Source: Pseudomonadota bacterium
Lineage (GTDB): Bacteria; Pseudomonadota; Gammaproteobacteria; Burkholderiales; Rhodocyclaceae
Assembly (NCBI GenBank): GCA_018241685.1
Contig: JAFEDJ010000056.1
Location: 1-64,000, forward strand
Reading direction: 5' to 3'
Length of the DNA stretch: 64,000 nt
Shown here: one piece after another, positions 8,195 through 16,243 of the stretch
Layout of the letters: each line of letters opens with the position of its first letter
Numbering within the stretch: position 1 is the stretch's first letter
Notes under the pieces: generated by a model
The model's input: only the letters and a program-made list of their open reading frames with translations
Databases searched by the model: none
What the model was told of the DNA's origin: nothing
Program-made: the position numbers and the translations under genes

Positions 8195-9013
8195 ATGTCC
8201 GAATTCGACACCCCCCGCAGCACCGCCCAGGACATCTGGGTCGATCATCCCCGCGGCCGCCTGTTCTCCCGTGTGTGGTCACCCACCGACAGCGACACCG
8301 GCGTACTACCTGCCGAGCCCATCGTGCTGCTGCACGACTCCCTCGGCTGCGTCGAGCTGTGGCGCGACTTTCCGGCCGAACTCAGCGCCGCCACCGGCCG
8401 CCGCGTGATCGCCTACGACCGCCTCGGCTTCGGCCGCTCCGACCCGCGGGACGACACGCTGAACCTCGACTTCATCGCCGACGAAGCCCGCAGCTACTTC
8501 GCCACCGTACGCCGCCACTACGGCTTCGCGGGCTTCATCGTGCTGGGGCATAGCGTCGGCGGCGGCATGGCCGTCAATTGCGCGGCCCAGTTTCCCGACG
8601 ACTGCAAGGCCGTCATCACCATCGCCGCCCAGGCCTTCCTGGAAGACCGCACGGTCGAAGGCATCCGCATCGCCAAGGAACAGTTCCAGGACGACAAGCA
8701 GGTAGACCGCCTGCGCAGATACCACGGCGACAAGGCCCGCTGGGTGCTCGACGCCTGGACCGAAACCTGGCTCGCCCCCGCTTTCGCCGACTGGTCCCTG
8801 CATCCCGTGCTGCCGAAGGTGAACTGCCCCCTGCTGGCCATCCACGGCCTCCACGACGAATACGGCTCGACCCGCCATCCCGAACTGATCGGCGAACTGA
8901 GCAACGGCCCCGCCCGCGTCGAGATCATCCCGGACACCTTCCACATGCCCCACCGGGAAAAGCCGGAGACCATCGTCACGCTGGTCACCGATTTCATTGC
9001 GGCGCTGCCGTAA
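8195..9013 (+). CDS. Alpha/beta-fold hydrolase
   Basis: A 272-residue cytoplasmic hydrolase. The nucleophile elbow GHSVGGG places Ser at about residue 120. An oxyanion-region LLHDSLG, an acid in GLHDEYG (about residue 222) and His in TFHMPHREKP complete a plausible triad. The ribosome site AAAGGAGAA is strong. The best-fitting families are esterase/haloperoxidase-like or C-C hydrolases; the substrate is unknown. It stands alone, downstream of a 240-base gap opposite the SulP gene. Confidence 0.85.
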   Translation: MSEFDTPRSTAQDIWVDHPRGRLFSRVWSPTDSDTGVLPAEPIVLLHDSLGCVELWRDFPAELSAATGRRVIAYDRLGFGRSDPRDDTLNLDFIADEARSYFATVRRHYGFAGFIVLGHSVGGGMAVNCAAQFPDDCKAVITIAAQAFLEDRTVEGIRIAKEQFQDDKQVDRLRRYHGDKARWVLDAWTETWLAPAFADWSLHPVLPKVNCPLLAIHGLHDEYGSTRHPELIGELSNGPARVEIIPDTFHMPHREKPETIVTLVTDFIAALP

Positions 9014-9075
9014 GCCATTGCCGGCATGGACCATAATCGGCGGCCCTTGAGAACACACCTCGGACGGACCACGGC

Positions 9076-9576
9076 ATGAAGCCATCCCCCGGCACCCTCG
9101 CCTTCCTCGTGCTGCAGGCCGTGCTCACCGGCTTTGTCTGGCACAGCGCCCAAACGCTGCCGCCGGTCGTCGCATCGCACTTCTCGGCCTCCGGCATCGC
9201 CAATGGCTTCATGGCACGCCAGGCCTATGTGATGGGCTTCTCGCTGCTCCTCATCGGCATTCCACTGCTGATCGCCTTTCTACCCGGGAGCCTGGCCCGC
9301 CGCAGCGGCTCCCACCTCAACATCCCCAACCGCAGCTACTGGCTGGCCCCCGAACGCCGGGACACCACGCTCTCCTTCATCAGCAACCATGGCAAATGGT
9401 TCGCGGCAGTCATGAGCCTGTTCCTCTGCTACGTCCATTGGCTCGTCGTACAAGCCAACCGGCTGCAGCCACCGACGCTCTCCAGCGCCGACATCCTCGG
9501 CAGCCTGGGCATCTTCCTGCTGGCAGTCGTCATCTGGTTGGCTGGCCTGTACCTGCGCTTCAGGAAAACCAGCTGA
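9076..9576 (+). CDS. Small integral membrane protein (DUF1648-like N-terminus)
   Basis: A 166-residue protein with four predicted membrane segments (about residues 8-26, 50-72, 108-126, 140-160). The N-terminal pattern TLPPVVASHFSASGIANGFM resembles the DUF1648 motif (xLPxxVxxHFxxxGxxxG). Function unknown. It follows the alpha/beta hydrolase by 62 bases. Confidence 0.75.
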   Translation: MKPSPGTLAFLVLQAVLTGFVWHSAQTLPPVVASHFSASGIANGFMARQAYVMGFSLLLIGIPLLIAFLPGSLARRSGSHLNIPNRSYWLAPERRDTTLSFISNHGKWFAAVMSLFLCYVHWLVVQANRLQPPTLSSADILGSLGIFLLAVVIWLAGLYLRFRKTS

Positions 9577-9781
9577 AGCAAGCTCAACGAGCCCACCGTT
9601 GCCCGTATCGAGGCTCAGTGCGCAATTACCAAAACGACGAGTGGACTAATCCGTAGGCGACGCGAGCTGCACTCCATAGACTGCCTCCATCGCCATTAAC
9701 GGCATCTTTCATCGATGGGCCCCGCGCCGCGTATGGATCGCTGTGCCTGCATCCCTTGATGCCCGAGGAGTCCCCTCCCCT

Positions 9782-10261
9782 GTGACACGCATTACCTTCG
9801 CCTTGCTGCTCGGCCTCCACGGCCTTATCACGGCCGCTTCGCCTGTATCGGCCCAAACGCTGCCGCCGCCCTCCCGCACCGTCTTCAAATGCGACCAGGG
9901 CGGCAAGACGGTCTACTCCGACTCGCCCTGCCTCGGCGCCCAGCGCATTGAAGTGGAGCCCACTCGCGGTGTCAGCAAGCTGTCCGGCAAGGAGCGCATC
10001 GGAGCAGACGTCCAGCATGAACATTTCAGGGAGCAGATGTCCGACGCCATCAGACCGCTCAACGGCATGGACCGCAAGCAATACGCCAGCTTCGAACGCC
10101 GCTTCAAGCTCAGCCCTGAGGCCCAGCAGGAATGCCGACGTCTCGACACTCACCTCCCGCCCCTGGAGCGCCAGGAGCTGCAAGCCAGCGGCGCCGAATT
10201 CGCCGCTGTGCAGCAACAGCTCTTCGCACTGCGCAAGCGCTTTCGGGAACTCGGCTGCTGA
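9782..10261 (+). CDS. Exported DUF4124-like protein
   Basis: Chosen start is the GTG at 9782, giving VTRITFALLLGLHGL as a signal peptide with a GAGGAG ribosome site upstream; an ATG at 9743 in the same frame would add a non-signal-like extension. After a cleavage site near ASPVSAQ, the mature protein begins with a DUF4124-type segment FKCDQGGKTVYSDSPC, in which the two Cys probably pair. The rest is charged and helical. Periplasmic, function unknown. Confidence 0.78.
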   Translation: MTRITFALLLGLHGLITAASPVSAQTLPPPSRTVFKCDQGGKTVYSDSPCLGAQRIEVEPTRGVSKLSGKERIGADVQHEHFREQMSDAIRPLNGMDRKQYASFERRFKLSPEAQQECRRLDTHLPPLERQELQASGAEFAAVQQQLFALRKRFRELGC

Positions 10262-10269
10262 CGACCACG

Positions 10270-10806
10270 ATGCACACCTACATCGCCCTGTTCCGTGCCA
10301 TCAACGTCGGCGGCAAGAACACCCTGCCGATGAAATCGCTGACCGCCCTGCTCGAAGGCATCGGCGCGACGGACGTCAGCACCTACATCCAGAGCGGCAA
10401 CGCCGTATTCCGCCATGCTGACGGCGAGGCCGCACCGATTACCGCATGGCTGATGGCAGCCATCGGGGAACAGCATGGTTTCGAGCCCCAGGTGCTGCTG
10501 CTGCGCCGGGAGGACATCCTGCAGGCCTGCGAGCGGAACCCGTTTCCCGACGCGGAGGCCGACCCCACGTCGCTGCACCTCGGCTTCCTGGCCGCCACCC
10601 CAACCGCACCGGACCTGCAAAAGCTGACAAGCCTCAAGAAAGACAACGAGCGCTTCCTGCTCGACGGCCGCGTGTTCTACCTCCACGCCCCCGACGGCGT
10701 CGGCCGCTCCAAACTGGCCGCCGCCAGCGAGCGCCTGCTCGGCGTGCCGATGACGGACCGCAACTGGCGGACGGTCTGCAAGCTCCGCGAACTGGCCGAG
10801 CGCTAA
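10270..10806 (+). CDS. DUF1697 domain-containing protein
   Basis: A 178-residue protein opening with the DUF1697 hallmark YIALFRAINVGGKNTLPM, followed by TYIQSGNAVF and, near the C-terminus, the segment LAAASERLLGVPMTDRNWRT. The start ATG at 10270 follows the previous stop by 8 bases, so the two are probably co-transcribed. The biochemical role of the family is not established. Confidence 0.88.
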   Translation: MHTYIALFRAINVGGKNTLPMKSLTALLEGIGATDVSTYIQSGNAVFRHADGEAAPITAWLMAAIGEQHGFEPQVLLLRREDILQACERNPFPDAEADPTSLHLGFLAATPTAPDLQKLTSLKKDNERFLLDGRVFYLHAPDGVGRSKLAAASERLLGVPMTDRNWRTVCKLRELAER

Positions 10807-10907
10807 CACGCCACACCATTCCACGCCTCCCCGGGGGCGGCGCCCGGCGTGGGCAAAGCGCTTGCGGTTACACTGCGCCCGATACAAAACAGGTGGCAGA
10901 ATGTTGC

Positions 10908-12098
10908 ATGAATGATCGTATCGCCGCAGACACAGCGCAGACACAGGGCACCAACGCGATGCGCCGCCGGCTCCCCAACGAACCGCAGGCACTGGACTCA
11001 CCCACCCAGGTCGCACTGACCCAGCACTTCCTGCTACCGGCCCTCGCCGAACTGGAAGCCTTCTTTCTGGCCGTACGCGCGCAGGTGGACCCGGTGCTGC
11101 AGACTCGTCAGCCGGTCAAGCTGGGCAAGCCTTATCCGCTCGGGCAATGCCTGGAAATCTCCCTCGCGGTCCAGAAGCAACTACGCAGTGTGGATGACAG
11201 CCGGCTGGCCAGCGCCGCAGCACAGGGCCACGCGGCCTTCAGGGCCTTCCTGCAAGCCGGCGGTGAATTTCGCCAAGTGTGGGGTGATCTGCGCGGCAGC
11301 TATTTCCAGAACGCCTTCCAGCTCGGCACCCTGTACCTGGATGTCTCCAACGACACGGTAACGCCCACCAAACCGAAAGTGGAGATCCTGCCCTTCGCCG
11401 ACGCCCAGTTCGTCGCCATCCGCGACTATCGGCACTTCAGCGAGGTCGCCCGACGCTACTGGCAAGGCGAGCTACACCCCAACCACGTACTGCCCGAGCT
11501 GGCGCCCTACTGCCCACTGATCCACGTCAGCCCGGCAGGCATCGTCACGCTCCGCGAAGCCACCGGCTACATGCTCGGCCTCACACAGAGCCTGGGCTTC
11601 CAGCCCAGCGACGCGATCCTGTCCCAGCCCCCGATGCCGCTCGCACTCTTCAAACGCATCGCCCGCTACCTGGCCGACCAACGTGGGCTGACGCTTGCCG
11701 GCTCTCCGGAACAGGGCCGGCTGCAGGCGCTACGCCATTGCCGCCAATACCGAGCCAAACGCTGGCACCACTCGGTCGATCAGACCGAAAAGGCAATACA
11801 GACGATCGGAAACGCCAATTGCGCGCTGGCGCGCCACAGCCGCCCCGGCATCACGCACACCGTCCTCCTACCTCCCCCCCGGAACCCTGCGAACATGGCC
11901 ACCATCAAGATCGACAATCAGGAATACAACCTCGACACCCTTTCCGCCAACGCCCGCACCCAGCTGGCCGGCATTCAGTTCGTGGATCAAGAACTGGCTC
12001 GCCTGCAGGCCCACGTGGCAGCGCTGCAGACGGCCCGCAACGCGTATGCGAGAGCCCTGAAGGCTGCATTGGCGGAGACACCACCTGGGGCCGCGTAG
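10908..12098 (+). CDS. Hypothetical protein fused in frame to a DUF6447-like module
   Basis: An open frame of 396 residues from the ATG at 10908. Residues about 1-300 are a mostly helical protein I do not recognise (AELEAFFLAVRAQVDPVLQ; KLGKPYPLGQCLEISLAV; GSYFQNAFQLGTLYLDVSND), followed by a low-quality, coding-poor linker of about 40 residues. The last 67 residues (from Met encoded at 11895, MATIKIDNQEYNLDTLSANA) match a small stand-alone family (DUF6447). No stop codon lies between. Either the stop of the first gene has been lost, giving a fusion, or the small module is also started internally at 11895. Confidence 0.65.
   Translation: MNDRIAADTAQTQGTNAMRRRLPNEPQALDSPTQVALTQHFLLPALAELEAFFLAVRAQVDPVLQTRQPVKLGKPYPLGQCLEISLAVQKQLRSVDDSRLASAAAQGHAAFRAFLQAGGEFRQVWGDLRGSYFQNAFQLGTLYLDVSNDTVTPTKPKVEILPFADAQFVAIRDYRHFSEVARRYWQGELHPNHVLPELAPYCPLIHVSPAGIVTLREATGYMLGLTQSLGFQPSDAILSQPPMPLALFKRIARYLADQRGLTLAGSPEQGRLQALRHCRQYRAKRWHHSVDQTEKAIQTIGNANCALARHSRPGITHTVLLPPPRNPANMATIKIDNQEYNLDTLSANARTQLAGIQFVDQELARLQAHVAALQTARNAYARALKAALAETPPGAA
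11895..12098 (+). CDS. DUF6447-like small protein (possible internal start)
   Basis: A 67-residue module starting MATIKIDNQEYNLDTLSANA and continuing as a helical segment with coiled-coil-like spacing (QFVDQELARLQAHVAALQ). Related proteins occur as separate genes of this size. It is in the same frame as the longer reading described from 10908, and no strong ribosome site precedes the ATG, so whether it is made separately is open. Confidence 0.45.
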   Translation: MATIKIDNQEYNLDTLSANARTQLAGIQFVDQELARLQAHVAALQTARNAYARALKAALAETPPGAA

Positions 12099-12146
12099 CA
12101 TGGCGCCATGCAAATGGCGCCATGCCCACTGCAGCAGTTGAAACGC

Positions 12147-14099
12147 TTACTTCGCCAGCTTGAACTGCTTCAGTTCTCCGGTCAGGTAGCCAACGGCGGC
12201 ACCGAACTTGTTCTTGTAGTTGGCCTTGATCAGCGGGTCCAGCGTGTCCTTGACGACGTTGTGGATGCTGCCCCAGTCGCCCGGGTGCTGGAAGTTGCTC
12301 ATAATGTAGGTCCAGCCGTTGATCTCATCGACGGCGTGCAGGCCGGTCGATTCCCCGCCAGCGGGGATCGACATGATGCGCGACAGCGCCTTGGTATCGA
12401 TGTTGTAGGCCCACAGGAAGTTATTGACGTGCTGGCCGCTGTCCTCGCCGATGAACAGGGTGCGCATCTTCTCCGAGAACTTGAGGTTGTCCGGGTTGGC
12501 GACCTTGTTCGGGTTGCCGGTGTTGCCCAGCGCGTCGGCCGTGATGTCCTCACCGACCAGCAGCGCCTTGGTATCCGCCGGCATCCACTCGCTGTTGATG
12601 GCCGCGCCCTTGTCGTCCTTGAGGCCGCCCTTCAGGTTGAGGGCCATCACCGCGCCGGCCTTGAGGGCCTTGTCGATGGAGATGCCGTTGCCGGCGGTGT
12701 AGCCCTTGCCGCCGACGACCATCGAGTCCTGGCAGTTCTGCAGCGCAGAGTAAGCCACCTTGTCCTTGATGTTGACCGTCGTGCCTTCCATCTTCGTGAA
12801 GCCCATGCTGGCGCCCACGTAGGCCGCGTAGCGGTGGGTTTCCAGGAAGGCGGCGGCCTTCTCGTTGATGACCTTGATCCACTCGGTCTTGCCGTTGGCG
12901 GTCACCTTCCTGAAAGTCGTATCGGCGGGGTCGGTGCTGCGCACATCCATGATGTCGGTCGGCTTGATGCCGCCGTCCACCAGGGCCTTGATCTCGGCAC
13001 TCGTCGCAGAACCCAGCTTGATCCACGACAGCGCCGCCGCAGACGCAGCCGGATCGAGGGAGAAGCCCGCGCCGACCTTGGCCACGTACAGCGAACCGGC
13101 GGACAGGTCGTTCTCCTTGTCGGCGACGAACACGAAATAGCCGCTGTTGGTCGCATCGTCGCCCATGAACACCGTGCGGCGGTCGGGCATCACCTGCACC
13201 AACTCGTGGGAAATCCGGCCCACGCAGTAGTGCTTCTTGATCGAGCCGGTGCCGTCCGCATTGACGGTGACTTCCGGCAGATGGCCGTAGTGGTAGGGGT
13301 TGGCGGTCGCCTCGTTGCCGAACAGGTTCTTGCTGAAGGCCTTGAGCTGCGCATTACTGGCCACGAAGGCGTCCGGCTCGTACTCCTCGCTCGACAGGTG
13401 GGTGCCCCACGGCGACAGGCTGGCGCCGCAGGTGATCCACAGGCCATTGACCTTGGAGGTATCCACGTTGTGGTATTTCACCAGGGACAGCTTGCCGGTA
13501 GCCTGATCCTGGTCGAGGGTCAGCACGGCGATCGGCGACGGCAGCTTGCCATACATGTCGGTCGTGCCGTCCTGGGCCCAGGTCGTGTATTCGAACTGCA
13601 CCACGGCGAACACCGGCTTGCCCTTCACGCCGTCGACCTTCGCGCCCTCGACGGTCAGCAGCGAGGTGCCGTCCGGGGAATCGGAGAAGAACTGGCGCTC
13701 CTGGCCGACCACCGTCCTGTCGATGATGGGCTGGTTGTTGATGTCGTAATAGCCGCCGGCCAGGATCTTGCCGCCCTTACCGTCGGCCACCAGGTCGCCG
13801 GTGATGAAGAAGGGCTGATAGGCCAGCGTGTAGTCGAGCTTGCTCGAATCGGCAAAAGTCACCGACATCACCGAACCCACCGTCGTCGTGGCCATTGCCG
13901 CCGGGTTGGCCAGCGTCGGCGCCGGCATGCTGCTGAAGCTGACGCTGGAGAGCGCCACCGGCGCGTCGGAACCACCACTGCCGCCACAGCCGCCCAGGAA
14001 CGCGGAAGCCCCCGCGATGGCAGAGGAAAACGGCAGCAAGGGAGCGCCCGACATGAGCTTCAGGAGGTGGCGACGGGACGAATCCGGCAAAGTGTTCAT
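12147..14099 (-). CDS. phoX: PhoX-family alkaline phosphatase (DUF839)
   Basis: A 650-residue exported enzyme. From the ATG at 14099 (GGAG ribosome site 11 bases upstream) the N-terminus shows a Tat-like signal (SSRRHLLKLM, then a hydrophobic stretch and the lipobox-like FLGGCGGSGG). Body motifs of the PhoX/DUF839 family include WITCGASLSPWGTHLSSEEY, KHYCVGRISHELVQ and TDPADTTFRKV. PhoX enzymes are iron/calcium-dependent periplasmic phosphatases. Stand-alone gene, divergent from the GNAT gene. Confidence 0.87.
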   Translation of the reverse strand: MNTLPDSSRRHLLKLMSGAPLLPFSSAIAGASAFLGGCGGSGGSDAPVALSSVSFSSMPAPTLANPAAMATTTVGSVMSVTFADSSKLDYTLAYQPFFITGDLVADGKGGKILAGGYYDINNQPIIDRTVVGQERQFFSDSPDGTSLLTVEGAKVDGVKGKPVFAVVQFEYTTWAQDGTTDMYGKLPSPIAVLTLDQDQATGKLSLVKYHNVDTSKVNGLWITCGASLSPWGTHLSSEEYEPDAFVASNAQLKAFSKNLFGNEATANPYHYGHLPEVTVNADGTGSIKKHYCVGRISHELVQVMPDRRTVFMGDDATNSGYFVFVADKENDLSAGSLYVAKVGAGFSLDPAASAAALSWIKLGSATSAEIKALVDGGIKPTDIMDVRSTDPADTTFRKVTANGKTEWIKVINEKAAAFLETHRYAAYVGASMGFTKMEGTTVNIKDKVAYSALQNCQDSMVVGGKGYTAGNGISIDKALKAGAVMALNLKGGLKDDKGAAINSEWMPADTKALLVGEDITADALGNTGNPNKVANPDNLKFSEKMRTLFIGEDSGQHVNNFLWAYNIDTKALSRIMSIPAGGESTGLHAVDEINGWTYIMSNFQHPGDWGSIHNVVKDTLDPLIKANYKNKFGAAVGYLTGELKQFKLAK

Positions 14100-14230
14100 A
14101 GCAGTAACGACTCCAGTGAGATGGCGGAAAGGGCGCAATCTTCACTGGCGATCATGAAAGCTTTATGAAAGGCAGGCGATAGCTTTGCCCCGTCGCCATG
14201 CAACAGTCACCCCCTCGAGCCCACCCGACC

Positions 14231-14671
14231 ATGCGCCTGAGCATCCGTGAATTCGAAGAACCCGACCGCGAAACCCTGCGCCAGCTCTACACCGCCGCCC
14301 GCCGCGCCGCCTTCACATGGCAGGACGCCAGCGCCTTCCAGCCCGCCGATTTCGACGCCGACACCGAAGACGAATGCATCCTCGTCGCGCTGGCCGATGG
14401 CCAGCCCGTCGGCTTCGCCTCCATCTGGGAGCCCGACAGCTTCCTGCACAACCTCTTCGTCCATCCGGATTTCCAGCATCAGGGCATCGGCAAGATGCTG
14501 CTCACCCACTGCTCGGCCTACTTCACCGCCGCCACGCCAACGCTGAAATGCCTGAAGGCCAATACCCCGGCCATCGGCTTCTACCTCCACCAGGGCTGGC
14601 AGGCCGTCGCCGACGGCGATTCGCCGGATGGGCCTTATCTGCTGTTCGCGCGGCCGGCCGAGGGAGCGTGA
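14231..14671 (+). CDS. GNAT-family N-acetyltransferase
   Basis: A 146-residue acetyltransferase (an in-frame ATG at 14198 would add 11 residues without family resemblance). The beta4-alpha3 acetyl-CoA site reads NLFVHPDFQHQGIGKMLLTH, with the QxxGIG pyrophosphate loop. The C-terminal LKANTPAIGFYLHQGWQ is also typical. Substrate unknown. Confidence 0.83.
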   Translation: MRLSIREFEEPDRETLRQLYTAARRAAFTWQDASAFQPADFDADTEDECILVALADGQPVGFASIWEPDSFLHNLFVHPDFQHQGIGKMLLTHCSAYFTAATPTLKCLKANTPAIGFYLHQGWQAVADGDSPDGPYLLFARPAEGA

Positions 14672-14823
14672 CGGGATAGCAGGACTCCCGATACTGCCTG
14701 GCGCTCCAATGCGCAGCGGCAATGGGGCAACGTCGCTGCGATCAGGATGACGCCTCTCGGGAAGCCCTTTTCTTCCATTAGACGGGCCTCGGATACCCGC
14801 CTCCTGCGAAGCGCACGGCGTTA

Positions 14824-14847
14824 AAAGGCACCGCAAGCAGTGCCTTT
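14824..14847 (-). terminator. Intrinsic terminator of the DUF2846-like gene
   Basis: The stem AAAGGCAC / GTGCCTTT closes an 8-base loop. On the minus strand the stem is followed by a short T-rich run, 20 bases beyond the stop of the lipoprotein gene. Confidence 0.6.
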
Positions 14848-14867
14848 CAGTGCTTAATTCACGACAC

Positions 14868-15335
14868 TCATTTTGTTAGGGGCGCGGCAAGCGAACATTC
14901 GTTCACGCCGTTTCTGCCCTCCTCCTCGGCGACAGCTTCCAGATTGGCGCCACCGACAAGGAGCCCCATTTTTATGTAGTTACGGAAGTAGTGCAGCTTG
15001 CCACCTTCGGCAACGAACTCAACGCTGTTGTCCCCAAACTCGGACTCTGTCGTGACCGTATGTTTTCCAGGAGCGATTTCCTTGTAGAAATAAGTCTTGG
15101 ACGCTGACTGGAAAAGAGGATTGCCATCAAGAGAGACCAGTTTCTTGAGAGCCGCACCAAATTGGCTATCCCGGAAAATGTAAATCCCCGCCTTGTCGCT
15201 GGCCGGTGCCGCAAAAGTCTTTGCCGCCGCATCCTGCTCTTTCGCCGCCATTGGCACCGAAGCACAGCCCGCAAACATCATCGACGACGCAAGAACCCCT
15301 GCAAGCAGCAGCCCCTTGAACATGTTCTTTTTCAT
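14868..15335 (-). CDS. DUF2846-like lipoprotein
   Basis: A 155-residue lipoprotein from the ATG at 15335 (a TTG nine bases further up is the alternative). The signal peptide MKKNMFKGLLLAGVLASS ends in the lipobox MFAGC. The mature part has the DUF2846 pattern GIYIFRDSQFGAALKKLVSLD and IAPGKHTVTTESEFG. It probably sits in the periplasm attached to a membrane; function unknown. Base composition is lower in GC than its neighbours. Confidence 0.82.
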   Translation of the reverse strand: MKKNMFKGLLLAGVLASSMMFAGCASVPMAAKEQDAAAKTFAAPASDKAGIYIFRDSQFGAALKKLVSLDGNPLFQSASKTYFYKEIAPGKHTVTTESEFGDNSVEFVAEGGKLHYFRNYIKMGLLVGGANLEAVAEEEGRNGVNECSLAAPLTK

Positions 15336-15644
15336 ATGAGCCAAGATCTCGAATTAAAGACGAAAGCCATTATACATTCGGCGTATTTGATGTGACTCAT
15401 CATACGCAGCATGACTCGCCGAGATCCGCACCACAACAGGCTTTAAGCCACACCAAAGACTCACTGTCAAGGAAGCGCTCCACAATATGGATCGATGCAT
15501 GCATCCGAATCTGAAACAAACGAACAAATGTCCTATCAAATGTTGATGACATTAAGCAGATATATTGTTGAGAGTTTTTTGTTATGCGAGAATTCTAATT
15601 CCATGGAATTTCATGGATTACCAAACACTCAGGGAACATACAAA
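15336..15644. other. Intergenic region, divergent promoters
   Basis: About 310 bases between the divergent lipoprotein and DUF3015 genes, clearly A/T-richer than the surroundings. It must hold both promoters. I see no gene, tRNA or strong hairpin in it. An AGGGA ribosome site ends the region at 15630. Confidence 0.5.
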
Positions 15645-16142
15645 ATGAAGAATAACCTTCTGAAACTGTCCATCCTTGCAATTGCGACAGCAGCATCGAT
15701 CCCTGCTTTTGCGGCAGGTGAAGTTGGCTCCGGCCCCAACCCGTATTCCGACTGCGGCATTGGTGCGGCCCTGTTCAAGGAAACGGCATGGGCGGCCGCC
15801 ACCTCCAACGTGACCTGGGACCTGGGCCTTACCGCCATCACCTCGGCCACCGTCAGCCCCGAGACCTGCACGAAGCGGAACATCAAGGCTGCGATGTTCA
15901 TCCGGGACACCTACGCCCAGATCGTCGAAGATGCCGCACGCGGCAACGGCGAGCACCTGACTGCCGCGCTGGAGATCTTCGAATGCAGCGCCAGCAAGCA
16001 GCATGCGGCAGTGAACGAAGTCCGCAGTGGCATGAGCAATGCCGTTGCCAAGCCGGGCTTCAATGAGCAGCAGCACCTGGAAAAAGCGGGCCAACTGTTC
16101 AACATCATCAACGACGCCGCCCGCAAGAACTGCTCCGCCTGA
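15645..16142 (+). CDS. DUF3015 family exported protein
   Basis: A 165-residue periplasmic protein. The ATG at 15645 follows an AGGGA ribosome site and begins the signal peptide KNNLLKLSILAIATAASI, cleaved near AFAAGE. The mature chain has the family pattern GSGPNPYSDCGIGAALF, ATVSPETC and a C-terminal NCSA, with four Cys that could form two disulfides. Upstream frame extension to 15495 looks non-coding. It is commonly a neighbour of DUF4105 genes, as here. Function unknown. Confidence 0.85.
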   Translation: MKNNLLKLSILAIATAASIPAFAAGEVGSGPNPYSDCGIGAALFKETAWAAATSNVTWDLGLTAITSATVSPETCTKRNIKAAMFIRDTYAQIVEDAARGNGEHLTAALEIFECSASKQHAAVNEVRSGMSNAVAKPGFNEQQHLEKAGQLFNIINDAARKNCSA

Positions 16143-16183
16143 ACGCAGCAGCCCGGATAAGCATCAGCGTCCGGTCCTGTGCC

Positions 16184-16213
16184 AACGCCCTCGGCTCATC
16201 GAGGGCGTTTTGA
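16184..16213 (+). terminator. Intrinsic terminator after DUF3015 gene
   Basis: A perfect 10-base stem AACGCCCTCG / CGAGGGCGTT with a six-base loop, followed by TTGATTT. It lies 42 bases beyond the stop and just before the DUF4105 gene, so the two genes are partly uncoupled. Confidence 0.75.
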
Positions 16214-16243
16214 TTTCCGCCCGCGAAATTCCGATTCCATATC

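Noticed and set aside
12108..14168. A 686-residue plus-strand frame over the PhoX gene
   Set aside because: Mirror of the PhoX coding sequence; no start signal and no domain.
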